From Haliea sp964022665 (GTDB taxonomy: Bacteria; Pseudomonadota; Gammaproteobacteria; Pseudomonadales; Halieaceae): a stretch of DNA of 64,000 nucleotides. Location of the stretch: positions 1-64,000 of the forward strand of contig CAXIDF010000018.1 in assembly GCA_964022665.1 (NCBI GenBank). The letters are read 5' to 3'. The position numbers were made by a program, and so were the translations under genes. Below the pieces are notes generated by a model, which had not been told where the DNA came from, searched no databases, and saw only the letters and a program-made list of their open reading frames with translations. Shown here piece after piece: positions 33,338 to 41,482 of this stretch (its first letter is position 1; each line of letters starts with the position of its first letter).

Positions 33338-35931
33338 CAGTTGGCCACTATGTTAACGAGTTTCCCCGGCACCACAATCACCTTGCGCACCGTTACGCCG
33401 TCCAGGAAGCGCTGTACGTTGTCCTGTGCCATGGCTGCGGCTTCTACCGTGGCTTTGTCCGCATCGGCGGCCACGGCGATCTGGGCCCGCACTTTACCGT
33501 TTACCTGCACCGCCATGTCGATGCTGTCGCGCACCAGGGCGCTGGCATCCACTTGCGGCCACGGCGCATCCAGCAGCGGGCCTTTGCCACCCAGCAGCGG
33601 CCACAGGTGGTGGCAGATGTGTGGCACGATGGGGCTCAGCATCAGCACCACGGCCTGCAGTGCTTCGCGCACAACCGCCCGTGCGGCGGGTTCTGACTGG
33701 TCGAGCCGGGCGATGTCGTTGCACAGCTCCATGATGGCGGCGACCGCCGTGTTGAAGGTTTGCCGGCGACCGTAGTCGTCGCTCACCTTGGCTATGGTCT
33801 CGTGGGCCTTGCGGCGCAGCTGGCGCTCGGCATCGCCGAGTGTGGCTGGCGCCAGGTCTGCGCTTTCACCCGCTTCAAGGTGTGCATGCACTTGTTTCCA
33901 CAGCTTGCGCAGAAAGCGGCTGGCGCCCTCCACACCGGCATCGTGCCACTCCAGGGTTTGCTCGGGCGGCGCGGCGAACATGGTGAACAGGCGCACGGTG
34001 TCGGCGCCGAAGGTCTCCACGGCGGAATGCGGGTCGATACCGTTGTTCTTGGACTTGGACATCTTGGTCACGCCACCGGAGATGACCTCATCACCGCTTT
34101 GGCGCTCCACAGCGCGCAGCACCCGGCCGCGCTCATCGCGTTCGACATCCACGTCGGTCGGCGCCACCCAGATGCGGCTGCCGCCCGGACCTTCACGGTA
34201 GAAGGATTCCGCCAGCACCATACCCTGGCAGAGCAGGCGCTCGAAGGGCTCGCTGGAGCTGACCAGGCCTTCATCACGCATCAGCTTGTGGAAGAAGCGC
34301 GCGTAGAGCAGGTGCAGGATGGCGTGTTCGATGCCGCCCACATACTGGTCGACTGGCAGCCAGTAGTTGGCCAGCTCGGGGTCCAGCATGCCCTCCTCGA
34401 AGTCGGGGCAGGTATAGCGAGCGTAGTACCAGCTGGATTCCATGAACGTGTCGAACGTGTCGGTTTCGCGCTCGACGGGCTGCCCGTCAAGCTCGTCCTG
34501 GCGCCATTGCGGGTCGGCCTTGATCGGCGAGATAACGCCATCCATGACCACGTCTTCGGGCAACAGCACGGGCAGTTTATGTGCCGGCACCGGGATTTCA
34601 CCGCCTTGCGGCAGGTTGAGCATCGGGATGGGGGCGCCCCAGTAGCGCTGGCGCGAAACGCCCCAGTCGCGCAGCCGGTAATTGGTGGTGACCTGACCGC
34701 GCCCGGCCTGTTCAAGACGCGCGGCGATGGCCGCAAATGCCGCTTCCGAGGTCAATCCATCAAATTCCGCTGAATTGATCAGTGTGCCCTTCACCGTTGC
34801 CGCAGCCTGTGACAGGTCGATGTCAGCGCCATCCTCGGCGGCAATCACCGGGCGTATGGGCAGTGCGTATTTGCGTGCAAACTCCCAGTCCCGCTGGTCG
34901 TGCGCCGGTACCGCCATGATGGCACCGGAGCCGTAGTCCATGAGTACGTAGTTGGCTACCCACACCGGGACTTCTTCGCCGCTGAGCGGGTTGATGGCGC
35001 GCAGGCCGGTGTCCAGGCCGCGCTTTTCCATGGTGGCCATATCGGCCTCTGCCGATGACTGAGTCTTGCAGGCTTCGATGAACGCCTGCAGTTCAGGATT
35101 GTCTGCCGCCAGAGCGCGGGAGACCGGGTGCTCTGCTGCCAGGCACATGTAGGTGACCCCAAACAGCGTGTCTGGCCGTGTGGTATAGACCTCAAGGCGG
35201 TCCGTGCCCGCCACCGGGGTGGCGAGGTCGAAACTCAGGTCGACCCCGCGGCTCTTGCCGATCCAGTTGCGCTGCATGGTGCGCACCTGCTCCGGCCAGT
35301 GCGGCAGCTGGTCCAGGTCTGCCAGCAATTCCTCGGCGTAGGCGGTGATGCGGATAAACCACTGGGGAATTTCACGGCGCTCCACGAGCGCCCCGGAACG
35401 CCAGCCGCGACCGTCAATAACCTGCTCGTTGGCCAGTACCGTCTGGTCCACCGGGTCCCAGTTGACCGTTGCCATTTTCTTGTACACCAGCCCCTTTTCA
35501 TATAGGCGGGTGAAGAACCATTGCTCCCAGCGGTAGTAGTCGGGCTTGCAGGTGGCCAGCTCGCGAGACCAGTCGAACCCGAAGCCCAGGCTTTGCAGCT
35601 GGCCTTTCATGTAGGCAATGTTCTTGTAGGTCCAGGCAGCCGGGGCGGTATTGTTCTGCACCGCGGCGTTCTCTGCCGGCAGGCCAAAGGCGTCCCACCC
35701 CATCGGGTGCAGCACATTCTTGCCCAGCATGCGCTGGTAGCGGGAGATGACATCGGTGATGGTGTAGTTGCGCACATGGCCCATGTGCAGCTTGCCGCTG
35801 GGGTAGGGGAACATCGCCAGGCAGTAGAATTTCTCCCGTCCTGCATCCTTCTTCACGGCAAAGCTCTGCTCTTGCTGCCAGTGGTCCTGGGCGGCCTGTT
35901 CAAGAATCTTCGGCTGGTAATGCGGGTCCAT
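33337..35931 (-). CDS. leuS: leucine--tRNA ligase
   Basis: 864 residues from ATG 35931 (MDPHYQPKILEQAAQDHWQ). Class I signatures: PYPSGKLHMGHVRNYT (HIGH) and MSKSKNNG (KMSKS). The editing CP1 domain lies between (LMDYGSGAIMAVPAHDQRDWEF). Charges tRNA-Leu. First gene of the operon with lptE and holA. Confidence 0.98.
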   Translation of the reverse strand: MDPHYQPKILEQAAQDHWQQEQSFAVKKDAGREKFYCLAMFPYPSGKLHMGHVRNYTITDVISRYQRMLGKNVLHPMGWDAFGLPAENAAVQNNTAPAAWTYKNIAYMKGQLQSLGFGFDWSRELATCKPDYYRWEQWFFTRLYEKGLVYKKMATVNWDPVDQTVLANEQVIDGRGWRSGALVERREIPQWFIRITAYAEELLADLDQLPHWPEQVRTMQRNWIGKSRGVDLSFDLATPVAGTDRLEVYTTRPDTLFGVTYMCLAAEHPVSRALAADNPELQAFIEACKTQSSAEADMATMEKRGLDTGLRAINPLSGEEVPVWVANYVLMDYGSGAIMAVPAHDQRDWEFARKYALPIRPVIAAEDGADIDLSQAAATVKGTLINSAEFDGLTSEAAFAAIAARLEQAGRGQVTTNYRLRDWGVSRQRYWGAPIPMLNLPQGGEIPVPAHKLPVLLPEDVVMDGVISPIKADPQWRQDELDGQPVERETDTFDTFMESSWYYARYTCPDFEEGMLDPELANYWLPVDQYVGGIEHAILHLLYARFFHKLMRDEGLVSSSEPFERLLCQGMVLAESFYREGPGGSRIWVAPTDVDVERDERGRVLRAVERQSGDEVISGGVTKMSKSKNNGIDPHSAVETFGADTVRLFTMFAAPPEQTLEWHDAGVEGASRFLRKLWKQVHAHLEAGESADLAPATLGDAERQLRRKAHETIAKVSDDYGRRQTFNTAVAAIMELCNDIARLDQSEPAARAVVREALQAVVLMLSPIVPHICHHLWPLLGGKGPLLDAPWPQVDASALVRDSIDMAVQVNGKVRAQIAVAADADKATVEAAAMAQDNVQRFLDGVTVRKVIVVPGKLVNIVAN

Positions 35932-36056
35932 GTGCTGTTTTACTCGACTGGTTTGGGCACGGAACGGGTGGCGGCTTGCAGAGTGGCGACCGTTCTTGCT
36001 GTGCAAAAAAAGAGGGTGATTCTATCAGTATTCAGGGCCTGCGGCGAAGCAAGGGC

Positions 36057-36500
36057 TCAGGCCAGCTGCAGGAGTGGCAGCCTGGCGCGCAGCATTGCGC
36101 CGTCGCCCACGATATCCGCGAGGCTGGTGTCATCCAGCTCCCGATAGAAGGCCTCCACACCGCGCCGGAAGAGCCCGCTCAGGTTGCAGGCGCCGGCCAG
36201 CGGGCAGCTGTTGGTAGCAGGATTGAAACACTCCACGAAATCGCCGCTGTCTTCCAGCTCCCGTACCACCTTGCCCACCGATATGCGCTTCGGGTCCATG
36301 CCCAATTGCACGCCGCCGTGCCTGCCACGCATGGTCGACAGGTAACCCAGCTGCCCGAGGTGTCGCGCGGATTTCAGCAGATGGGCGCGGGAGATAGCAA
36401 ACGCCGCGGCAATATCGGCGATACGTACCTGCTGGCCTGGACGGGCGGCGCAGTACATGAGAATGCGCAGCGAGTAGTTTGTGTAGGCGGTGAGGCGAAT
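36057..36500 (-). CDS. nsrR: Rrf2-family NsrR-like transcription regulator, apparent ATT start
   Basis: 147 residues if translation starts at ATT (complement of 36498-36500), giving RLTAYTNYSLRILMYCAA, the standard Rrf2 start; no ATG, GTG or TTG precedes this in frame before a TGA, and AGGAG lies 8 bases upstream of the ATT. An internal ATG (36458) would remove the first helix. HTH residues 20-60, and three cysteines in VECFNPATNSCPLAGAC fit the NsrR Fe-S cluster ligands. It senses NO in relatives. Divergent from cioA. Confidence 0.82.
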   Translation of the reverse strand: MRLTAYTNYSLRILMYCAARPGQQVRIADIAAAFAISRAHLLKSARHLGQLGYLSTMRGRHGGVQLGMDPKRISVGKVVRELEDSGDFVECFNPATNSCPLAGACNLSGLFRRGVEAFYRELDDTSLADIVGDGAMLRARLPLLQLA

Positions 36501-36521
36501 GGACGTTGCTCCTGAAATTCA

Positions 36522-36577
36522 ATATTAGGTATTGCTTATGTAATGGAATTTATAAATACTATATTAGATATCACTTA
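36522..36577. repeat. two operator-like direct repeats between the NsrR-like gene and cioA
   Basis: ATATTAGGTATTGCTTA (36522-36538) and ATATTAGATATCACTTA (36561-36577) agree at 14 of 17 positions and are 39 bases apart. They lie in the only strongly AT-rich 60 bases of the intergenic region and in front of both divergent genes, so they are good candidates for sites of the NsrR-like regulator or of another redox regulator. Confidence 0.65.
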
Positions 36578-36599
36578 ATGCCGAAACAAGGGGCCTGCC

Positions 36600-38021
36600 G
36601 TGTTTGAGTTTTTCGACGCATCGATGCTGGCGCGTATCCAGTTCGCCTTCACCGTATCCTTCCACATTATTTTTCCGGCGTTCTCCATTGGCCTGGCGAG
36701 CTACCTGTTCGTACTTGAGGGTCTGTGGCTGAAGACGGAGAACCCGGTTTACCTCAACCTGTACAAGTACTGGTTGAAGATATTTGCCGTCGCGTTCGGC
36801 ATGGGCGTGGTGTCCGGCCTGGTGATGTCCTATCAGTTTGGCACCAACTGGAGTGTGTTCTCCGACCGGGCAGGGCCGGTGATCGGGCCGCTGCTGGCCT
36901 ATGAGGTGCTGACCGCGTTTTTCCTCGAGGCGGGTTTCCTCGGCATCATGCTTTTTGGCATGGAGCGGGTTGGCAAGCGCCTGCACTTTTTCGCCACCAC
37001 CATGGTTGCCTTCGGTACGCTGCTCTCTGCCACCTGGATCCTGTCGGTAAACAGCTGGATGCAAACCCCGACGGGCCACGCTGTGAACGAGCTCGGCCAG
37101 TTTGTCCCCGTTGACTGGCTGGCTATCATCTTCAACCCCAGCTTTCCGTATCGCCTGGTGCACATGACCCTGGCGTCCTACCTCACTGTTTCCTTTGTTG
37201 TGGGCGGTGTCGGGGCGTGGCACCTGCTGCGAAACAAGACGAACCCCGAGGCGCGCAAGATGTTCTCCATGGCCATGTGGATGGCGACTTTCGTGGCACC
37301 GTTGCAGATTTTCGCCGGCGACCTGCACGGGCTCAACACACTTGAGCATCAGCCGATGAAGGTGGCCGCGATGGAAGGGCACTGGGAGAGACAAACCGGC
37401 GCGCCGTTCCTGCTCTTGGCCTGGCCCGATTCAGCGGCGGAGAAAAACGTCTTTGAAGTGGGTATTCCCTACGCTTCGGCGCTTGTGCTTACCCACGATA
37501 TCGGTGGCGAGACCCCGGGTCTGACCGATGTGCCTGCGAGCGACAGGCCCCCGGTGGGCATGGTGTTCTGGTCTTTCCGGATCATGCTCTTGATTGGGAC
37601 CCTGATGGCGCTAATCGGTGTCTACTCCGCCTGGCTGCGCTGGCGCGGAAGGCTCTACGATACGCCGTGGCTGCAGCGTGCGGCAGTCTGGATGGGGCCC
37701 TCCGGGTTTGTCGCTGTGCTCGCTGGCTGGATTGTGACTGAAGTCGGCCGCCAGCCCTTCACCGTCTATGGTCTGCTGCGCACCAGTGACTCGCTGGCAC
37801 CTGTTGACGCACCGGCAGTGGCGGCGTCGCTGATCGCCTTCATCGTGGTCTATTTCGCCCTGTTTGGCGCCGGTACTTATTACATCATCCGCATGATGGG
37901 TGCGACGCCCGATGGGCAGGGGCCGCAAACCGGAGCGCCCCAGCGTGCCGCGGGCACAACCCCGCTCGCATCAATGCAGCCCGCCATGAACAAGCCCACC
38001 ACAAACAATGGAGGTGCCTGA
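36600..38021 (+). CDS. cioA: cyanide-insensitive cytochrome bd-type oxidase subunit I (CioA/CydA)
   Basis: 473 residues (GTG start, AAGGGG upstream). Nine membrane segments with bd-oxidase features: early haem ligand in TVSFHIIFPAFSIG, a short Q-loop, GRQPFTVYGLLRT near the end. The short Q loop and fit to the CioAB subfamily point to the cyanide-insensitive type. Reduces O2 with ubiquinol in the inner membrane. The operator-like repeats upstream and the NsrR-like gene suggest control by NO or redox state. Confidence 0.93.
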   Translation: MFEFFDASMLARIQFAFTVSFHIIFPAFSIGLASYLFVLEGLWLKTENPVYLNLYKYWLKIFAVAFGMGVVSGLVMSYQFGTNWSVFSDRAGPVIGPLLAYEVLTAFFLEAGFLGIMLFGMERVGKRLHFFATTMVAFGTLLSATWILSVNSWMQTPTGHAVNELGQFVPVDWLAIIFNPSFPYRLVHMTLASYLTVSFVVGGVGAWHLLRNKTNPEARKMFSMAMWMATFVAPLQIFAGDLHGLNTLEHQPMKVAAMEGHWERQTGAPFLLLAWPDSAAEKNVFEVGIPYASALVLTHDIGGETPGLTDVPASDRPPVGMVFWSFRIMLLIGTLMALIGVYSAWLRWRGRLYDTPWLQRAAVWMGPSGFVAVLAGWIVTEVGRQPFTVYGLLRTSDSLAPVDAPAVAASLIAFIVVYFALFGAGTYYIIRMMGATPDGQGPQTGAPQRAAGTTPLASMQPAMNKPTTNNGGA

Positions 38022-38022
38022 A

Positions 38023-39027
38023 ATGCTGGATTTACCGCTGATCTGGGCCGGTTTGCTGGCGCTGGGTATTTTCATCTACGTTGCCCTGGACGGTTTTGAC
38101 CTGGGCGTCGGCCTGCTTTTCCCGTTTCTGGCCACGGATGAGGAGCGAGATACGGCGATGAACACGGTTGCACCGGTGTGGGACGGTAACGAAACCTGGC
38201 TCATACTCGGTGGCGGCGGTCTTTTCGCCGCCTTTCCGCTCGCTTATGCGGTCGTCATGCCCGCGCTTTACGCGCCGTTCATCATCATGTTGCTGGCACT
38301 GGTGTTTCGCGGTGTGGCTTTCGAGTACCGCTGGCGTGACCCGGCACACAAGCGCCTCTGGGATGTGAGTTTCGTGTTCGGCTCGGCACTGGCAACTTTC
38401 ATGCAGGGCATCGTGCTGGGCACCTTCGTGCAGGGTATCGAAGTGGAAGGGCGCGCCTACGCGGGTGGCTGGTGGGACTGGCTGACACCCTTTACCGTCA
38501 CTGTTGGCTTCGCCCTGTGCGCTGGCTATGCCTTGCTGGGCGCTGGCTGGCTGGTGTTGAAAACCGACGGTGCCCTGCGCCAGCAGGCCTACCGGTTCGC
38601 CAAACGCGCTGCTATCAGCACCTTCCTTTTCGTGGTGGTGGTCAGTGTGTGGACCCCGTTCCTGTCGCCGGAAATTTTTACCCGCTGGTTCAGCCTGCCC
38701 AACCTCTACTGGGTAGCGCCTGTGCCGTTGCTCACCGCCGCTACCGCTGCGCTGGTGGCCTGGGGCATCCGTGGGCAACGCGATGCAGTGGTCTACCCCG
38801 CGACCCTGGTGCTGCTGGGGTTGTGTTTCGTGGGCCTGGGTGTAGGGCTTACGCCGTATATCGTACCCCGGGCGATTACCATACAAGACGCCGCCGCACC
38901 GGATTCAAGCCTGCAGTTCATGCTGGTGGGGGCGTTGCTGATGTTGCCCTTGATACTGGGCTACACGGCGTACTCCTACTGGATATTCCGGGGCAAGGTC
39001 CGGCCCGGTGACGGCGGGTATCACTGA
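38023..39027 (+). CDS. cioB: cytochrome bd-type oxidase subunit II (CioB/CydB)
   Basis: 334 residues, eight membrane segments, with the subunit II start PLIWAGLLALGIFIYVALDGFDLGVG and VWDGNETWLILGGGGLFAAFP. Partner of CioA, one base after its stop. ATG 38023 is chosen because it follows GGAGG; a GTG-like longer start at 38008 would overlap cioA. Confidence 0.94.
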   Translation: MLDLPLIWAGLLALGIFIYVALDGFDLGVGLLFPFLATDEERDTAMNTVAPVWDGNETWLILGGGGLFAAFPLAYAVVMPALYAPFIIMLLALVFRGVAFEYRWRDPAHKRLWDVSFVFGSALATFMQGIVLGTFVQGIEVEGRAYAGGWWDWLTPFTVTVGFALCAGYALLGAGWLVLKTDGALRQQAYRFAKRAAISTFLFVVVVSVWTPFLSPEIFTRWFSLPNLYWVAPVPLLTAATAALVAWGIRGQRDAVVYPATLVLLGLCFVGLGVGLTPYIVPRAITIQDAAAPDSSLQFMLVGALLMLPLILGYTAYSYWIFRGKVRPGDGGYH

Positions 39028-39164
39028 TGAGTGAGCGTGAGGCACCGCAGCGCAGGGAGCATGGCCTGGGAAAAAAGTGGGCCTGGTTTATCGGGCTCTG
39101 GGTGAGCGGGGTGCTGGTGGTGGGTGCCGTCTCTGCCTTGTTACGCTGGATACTGCTGCCCTGA
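39027..39164 (+). CDS. DUF2474 family small protein of the bd oxidase operon
   Basis: 45 residues: basic N-terminus then one membrane segment (WAWFIGLWVSGVLVVGAV) and LLRWILLP. DUF2474 proteins are regularly found as the third gene of cioAB operons and may be analogous to CydX, which stabilises E. coli bd oxidase; that role is inference. Its ATG overlaps the cioB stop (TGATG). Confidence 0.88.
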   Translation: MSEREAPQRREHGLGKKWAWFIGLWVSGVLVVGAVSALLRWILLP

Positions 39165-39190
39165 GTCAGCCGAGGAGAGGAAGGATCAAG

Positions 39191-40177
39191 ATGGATATCA
39201 GAATCGTTACTGCCGTTTGTCTGTCGGCTCTTATTGCGCCGCTGGCTGCCGTTGAACTGGCTGTGAGTGCCGACGCGCCACAGGTGGGAGGAGCCGAGGT
39301 TGATCAAGCGAGGCTGACAGCCGGGTTTCAGGCACTGGAATCAGCCTGTTTCAGCTGTCACAGCCCCGATGCGGCCGCAGGTAACCGTGTTGCGCCACCT
39401 ATGGCGGCGATCAAGCAGCACTACGTGCAGGCCGATACGGCCTATACCGAGTTCAGTCGCGTCCTGGCGACCTTCGTGCAGGACCCCTCCGCGGAGAATG
39501 CGCGCATGCCCGGTGCGATCAATCGCTTCGGGCTTATGCCCAAGCTTTCCTTTGACCGCGCCCTGCTGGAGGACATTGCCTATTACATCTACCACAGCCC
39601 CCTGGAAGCGCCGTCATGGTATGCGCAGCATTTCCAGGCCGAGCAGCAAAAGCGCCGACGGGTGGGCCGGCCCGCGCTGGTGACCGATGCAGATTATCTA
39701 CGCCACGGCAGAGACATTGCGCTGCGCGCCAAGGCAACCCTGGGCAGCAACCTGAAGCAGGCCATCAGTGCGGGTGGCACGGTAGCGGCCATCGATTTCT
39801 GCCACACCAACGCCATTCCCCTCACCGAGGGGGCGTCGGCTGGGCAGGACGCCGCGGTCCGTCGCGTCAGCGACCGGCCACGTAACCCCGCCAATGCGGC
39901 CAACAGTACTGAGCTTGCCTATATTGCCGAGGCCAAATCCGCGCTGGCTGCGGGTGCTGAGCCGCAGCCCGCCGTGCACCGGGTTGGCGGAGAGGTGGTG
40001 GCGTATTATCCCATCGTCACCAACGGCATGTGTTTGCAGTGTCACGGCCCGCCGGGCCAGGCGTTGGACGTCGCAACCCACAGCGCGCTGCAGGACCGCT
40101 ATCCCGAGGATCAGGCGACAGGCTATGGTGTAGACGAGCTGCGGGGAATTTTCGTGGTGTCGATGGACGCGCCCTAG
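39191..40177 (+). CDS. dihaem c-type protein: cytochrome c domain plus DUF3365/Tll0287-like domain
   Basis: 328 residues with signal peptide (1-20). One CxxCH haem site at 53-57 (CFSCH) in a short cytochrome c domain, and another at 281-285 (CLQCH) in a DUF3365 domain, which usually binds haem as a sensor. Starts 26 bases after the DUF2474 gene with GAGGAGAGGAAGG upstream, so it is probably in the cioAB operon; it might donate electrons, or sense gases in the periplasm. Confidence 0.8.
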   Translation: MDIRIVTAVCLSALIAPLAAVELAVSADAPQVGGAEVDQARLTAGFQALESACFSCHSPDAAAGNRVAPPMAAIKQHYVQADTAYTEFSRVLATFVQDPSAENARMPGAINRFGLMPKLSFDRALLEDIAYYIYHSPLEAPSWYAQHFQAEQQKRRRVGRPALVTDADYLRHGRDIALRAKATLGSNLKQAISAGGTVAAIDFCHTNAIPLTEGASAGQDAAVRRVSDRPRNPANAANSTELAYIAEAKSALAAGAEPQPAVHRVGGEVVAYYPIVTNGMCLQCHGPPGQALDVATHSALQDRYPEDQATGYGVDELRGIFVVSMDAP

Positions 40178-40234
40178 CGTCTACATCAGTGCGCCTGCAG
40201 CTGGCCGGGTTGGCCGCCTACAGGCTTGTGGACT

Positions 40235-41482
40235 CTAGCGTATGTAGGCCCGCGGCAGTGTGGCGTCGACCGGCAGGTAGCGATCACGCAGCTCGGTCTG
40301 GCGGCTGCGCATGGGCTGCAGGCGGCCCCCGAGGATGACGTGGTCGGCGGATTCCACCAGTTCCAGCGGGTCCCCGCTCCAGATCACCAGATCCGCGGGT
40401 GCGCCGCGCTCCAGCCGGCCGCCGGGCAGCCCGAATATCTCCGCGGGATTGCGTGTGAGGGCGGCCAGCGCGGCGTCCCTGGCGAGGCCATTGGCGGCGG
40501 CAACCCCGGCCAACTGACGCTGTTTGCGCGCGTGGTGCGTACCCGCTCCCGAAAAGCTGATGCGGACACCAGCGGCGTGCAGCAGCGCGGCGTTATCCAG
40601 GCGCGCGCCGAGCATGTCGAAGCTGTCTGGCAGGTTCTGCAGGGGGTCCAACAGTACCGGCACCTCGGCGTCAGCCAGTTGTGCCGCGACCATCCAGGCT
40701 TCTGCGCCACCCTCAATCACCGCCCTGAAACCGTGCCGCTCGGCGAATGCCAGCACCTGCAGGATATCGCTGGCGCGGTGCACGCTGAATACCACGGTGC
40801 CGCTGCGTTTATAGCCCTTCAGTGCCGCCCGGCCTTCGCGCGTGAGCAGGGTGTGGTCGCCGTGGCGCGGTGTCGACTCACTTTCGGCGGCGGCCTGTTC
40901 GAGTACCATCCACTGCGCGGCGCGCGAGCCGCCGGCCAGGGTCGAAGCACTTTCGCCCAGCGCAATGAACAGTACCGGGTCACCCATGAAGCTCTGGTAA
41001 CCGCTGTCCAGCAGCACCGTGCGCCCCTGGCCGCCGATGATCGAGCTGCCTGCCATAGCGCCCAGCAGGCTGAAGCCGAAGCCCTCGATGCGGGTAACGG
41101 GAATGGGGCTGGAGTGCGGGTTGTAAGCGCTGACCACGTTGAACTCCGGGCGCATGGGCGGCGAGCCGATCTGCGTTACCGCCGAGTCCACCGAGGGCCA
41201 GACCATGTCGATTTCATTCAGCCCCAGCGCCGTGATGCCCGCGAACAGCGCAGGTGTCACCGGCCGTCCGGCGGCATCCAGTTCCGTGCTGTCTACCGGC
41301 GCTCGCAGATCGCTGCCAATCTCGGCGATACGCCCGTCGCGCACCAGGATGTCCGCGGAGGCCAGTGTGCCCGCCGCTGTCATGGTGTGCAGCTGGGCGT
41401 CGCGAATGAGCAGGGAGTCGGCGCCGGCCACGGCGTGGCAGCAGAGCAGGACCGCGGCGAGTGTCCATTGCAGTGTCTTCAT
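40235..41482 (-). CDS. exported amidohydrolase-fold protein lacking metal-ligand motifs
   Basis: 415 residues with signal peptide (cut near VAGAD). Clearly an amidohydrolase-superfamily relative by order of segments and the C-terminal LVIWSGDPLELVE strand, but where the coupled neighbour has VHSH it has TPALFAGITALG, the middle His (neighbour: FHHAVEAYK) is IEGGAEAW, and the Asp (neighbour: HSDS) is SGAGTHH. It is therefore probably not a working metal hydrolase. Start ATGA overlaps the stop of the upstream gene. Confidence 0.8.
   Translation of the reverse strand: MKTLQWTLAAVLLCCHAVAGADSLLIRDAQLHTMTAAGTLASADILVRDGRIAEIGSDLRAPVDSTELDAAGRPVTPALFAGITALGLNEIDMVWPSVDSAVTQIGSPPMRPEFNVVSAYNPHSSPIPVTRIEGFGFSLLGAMAGSSIIGGQGRTVLLDSGYQSFMGDPVLFIALGESASTLAGGSRAAQWMVLEQAAAESESTPRHGDHTLLTREGRAALKGYKRSGTVVFSVHRASDILQVLAFAERHGFRAVIEGGAEAWMVAAQLADAEVPVLLDPLQNLPDSFDMLGARLDNAALLHAAGVRISFSGAGTHHARKQRQLAGVAAANGLARDAALAALTRNPAEIFGLPGGRLERGAPADLVIWSGDPLELVESADHVILGGRLQPMRSRQTELRDRYLPVDATLPRAYIR

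Noticed and set aside
40190..40225. GCCTG...CAGGC inverted repeat between the dihaem and amidohydrolase genes
   Set aside because: Imperfect arms and no T-run; terminator not supported.
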